This document shows, in pieces, positions 7,155 to 8,117 of a DNA stretch of 8,117 nt. Location of the stretch: contig JAZLAH010000024.1 of NCBI GenBank assembly GCA_045613065.1, forward strand, positions 1-8,117, written 5' to 3'. The stretch comes from Fimenecus sp045613065. Lineage in GTDB: Bacteria > Bacillota > Clostridia > Oscillospirales > Acutalibacteraceae. The position numbers were made by a program, and so were the translations under genes. The first letter of the stretch is position 1; every line of letters starts with the position of its first letter. Under the pieces are notes generated by a model. The model ran no database searches and had not been told where the DNA came from. It was given only the letters and a program-made list of their open reading frames with translations.

Positions 7155-8117
7155 ATGGGAATGACAATCGGTCAAAAACTTATTAAATCTCACCTTGTCA
7201 GCGGTGATATGACACCAGGCAGTGAGGTTGGTCTTAAAATTGACCAAACATTGACTCAGGATGCGACAGGTACAATGGCATATCTTGAACTTGAAGCTAT
7301 GGGAATTGAACAGGTTAAAACTGAACTTTCAGTTGCATATATTGACCACAATACTTTACAGACTGGTTTCGAAAACGCTGATGACCACAGATTTATTCAG
7401 AGTGTTGCAAAAAAACGTGGTATTCGTTTTTCAAGACCTGGTAATGGTATTTGCCATCAGGTTCATCTTGAAAGATTTGGCAAACCAGGCAAGACATTAA
7501 TTGGTTCACACAGCCATACACCTACAGGTGGCGGTATCGGTATGCTTGCTATGGGTGCAGGTGGACTTGATGTTGCTGTTGCTATGGGTGGCGGTACATA
7601 TTATATTACAATGCCTAAAATGGTAAGAGTTAATCTTACAGGAAAGCTCAGCCCTTGGGTTGCTGCTAAAGATGTTATCCTTGAAGTTCTTCGTATTATG
7701 ACTGTTAAGGGTGGTGTTGGTAAGATTATCGAATACGGTGGCGAAGGTGTTGCTACTCTTACAGTTCCTGAACGTGCTACAATCACAAATATGGGTGCTG
7801 AACTTGGTGCAACAACATCCGTATTCCCTTCTGATGATGTTACAAAAGCTTTCTTAAAGGCACAGGGTCGTGAAGAAGATTGGGTTGAGCTTAAAGCAGA
7901 CGAAGACGCTGTTTATGATGAAATTATTGACATAAATTTATCAGAACTTGCACCAATGGCTGCTTGTCCTCATATGCCTGACAGAGTTAAGTCTGTTACT
8001 GAAATCGGAAAAATTAAGGTTGACCAGGTTTGTATCGGTTCATGCACAAACTCATCTCTTCTTGATATGATGAAGGTTGCTGCAATTCTTAAGGGTAAAA
8101 CAGTTCATCCTGCAGTT
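7155..8117 (+). CDS. Aconitate hydratase, anaerobe single-chain type (partial, C-terminus beyond the right edge)
   Basis: This is a [4Fe-4S] aconitase that would interconvert citrate and isocitrate, supplying 2-oxoglutarate for glutamate in anaerobes. The visible 321 codons begin MGMTIGQKLIKSHLVSGDMT. Family motifs are DQTLTQDATGTMA (30-42, with Q35), YIDHNTLQ (D64-H65), NGICHQVHLE (H101), TPTGGGIGM, NMGAELGATTSVFP (N212, E216) and CIGSCTNSS, where C297 is the first cluster cysteine. The other two cysteines and the swivel domain lie outside the window. The unbroken MAYLELEAMG and GFENADDHRF segments match the roughly 640-residue clostridial aconitase group better than LeuC, though LeuC-like homology is clear. 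One oddity is GSHSHT (117-122) where the family has GSDSHT, so the catalytic Asp (Asp165 in mitochondrial aconitase) is His119. Codon use is that of a well-expressed native gene, not a decaying one. Confidence 0.9.
   Translation, partial: MGMTIGQKLIKSHLVSGDMTPGSEVGLKIDQTLTQDATGTMAYLELEAMGIEQVKTELSVAYIDHNTLQTGFENADDHRFIQSVAKKRGIRFSRPGNGICHQVHLERFGKPGKTLIGSHSHTPTGGGIGMLAMGAGGLDVAVAMGGGTYYITMPKMVRVNLTGKLSPWVAAKDVILEVLRIMTVKGGVGKIIEYGGEGVATLTVPERATITNMGAELGATTSVFPSDDVTKAFLKAQGREEDWVELKADEDAVYDEIIDINLSELAPMAACPHMPDRVKSVTEIGKIKVDQVCIGSCTNSSLLDMMKVAAILKGKTVHPAV

Noticed and set aside
7261..7500. Second-frame plus-strand open frame inside the aconitase gene
   Set aside because: The aconitase frame carries all conserved motifs across this stretch, so the other frame is a shadow.

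Overview
The window looks like chromosomal DNA from a low-G+C Gram-positive bacterium of the class Clostridia. The best guess is the Ruminococcus/Oscillospiraceae group. This rests on the A+T-rich intergenic DNA, strong AGGAGG-type ribosome binding sites, the YgiQ-type radical SAM protein, an SpoIIIE-like FtsK, and a single-chain aconitase of the anaerobe type. No BLAST or tree was run, so the family-level placement is inference.

Layout: the first 7 kb is read on the minus strand. A four-gene cluster runs from right to left: uppP (undecaprenyl-diphosphatase), ftsK (DNA translocase), a ygiQ-family radical SAM gene, and a membrane-anchored ComEC-like metallo-beta-lactamase hydrolase. The genes are 16 nt apart or overlap by 11 and about 50 nt, so they are probably co-transcribed and translationally coupled. 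Just after the hydrolase, with no visible intrinsic terminator, rpsB (ribosomal protein S2) starts from its own near-consensus promoter and runs off the left edge. Its leader of about 95 nt can fold into an H-type pseudoknot, a candidate autoregulatory structure.

A divergent A+T-rich intergenic region of about 230-250 bp separates uppP from an aconitate hydratase gene on the plus strand, which runs off the right edge. The aconitase has a consensus sigma-A promoter. Its -35 box lies inside a perfect 10-bp-arm inverted repeat, a likely operator. The predicted enzyme has His where the family has the catalytic Asp of the DSH motif.

Functionally, the minus-strand cluster mixes cell-envelope lipid recycling (UppP), chromosome segregation at the septum (FtsK), and two less defined proteins. 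The aconitase gene belongs to central carbon/glutamate metabolism and appears to be regulated separately. I saw no mobile elements, CRISPR arrays, tRNA or rRNA genes. Most of the window is ordinary core genome. The points worth a second look are the rpsB leader, the aconitase substitution and the aconitase operator.
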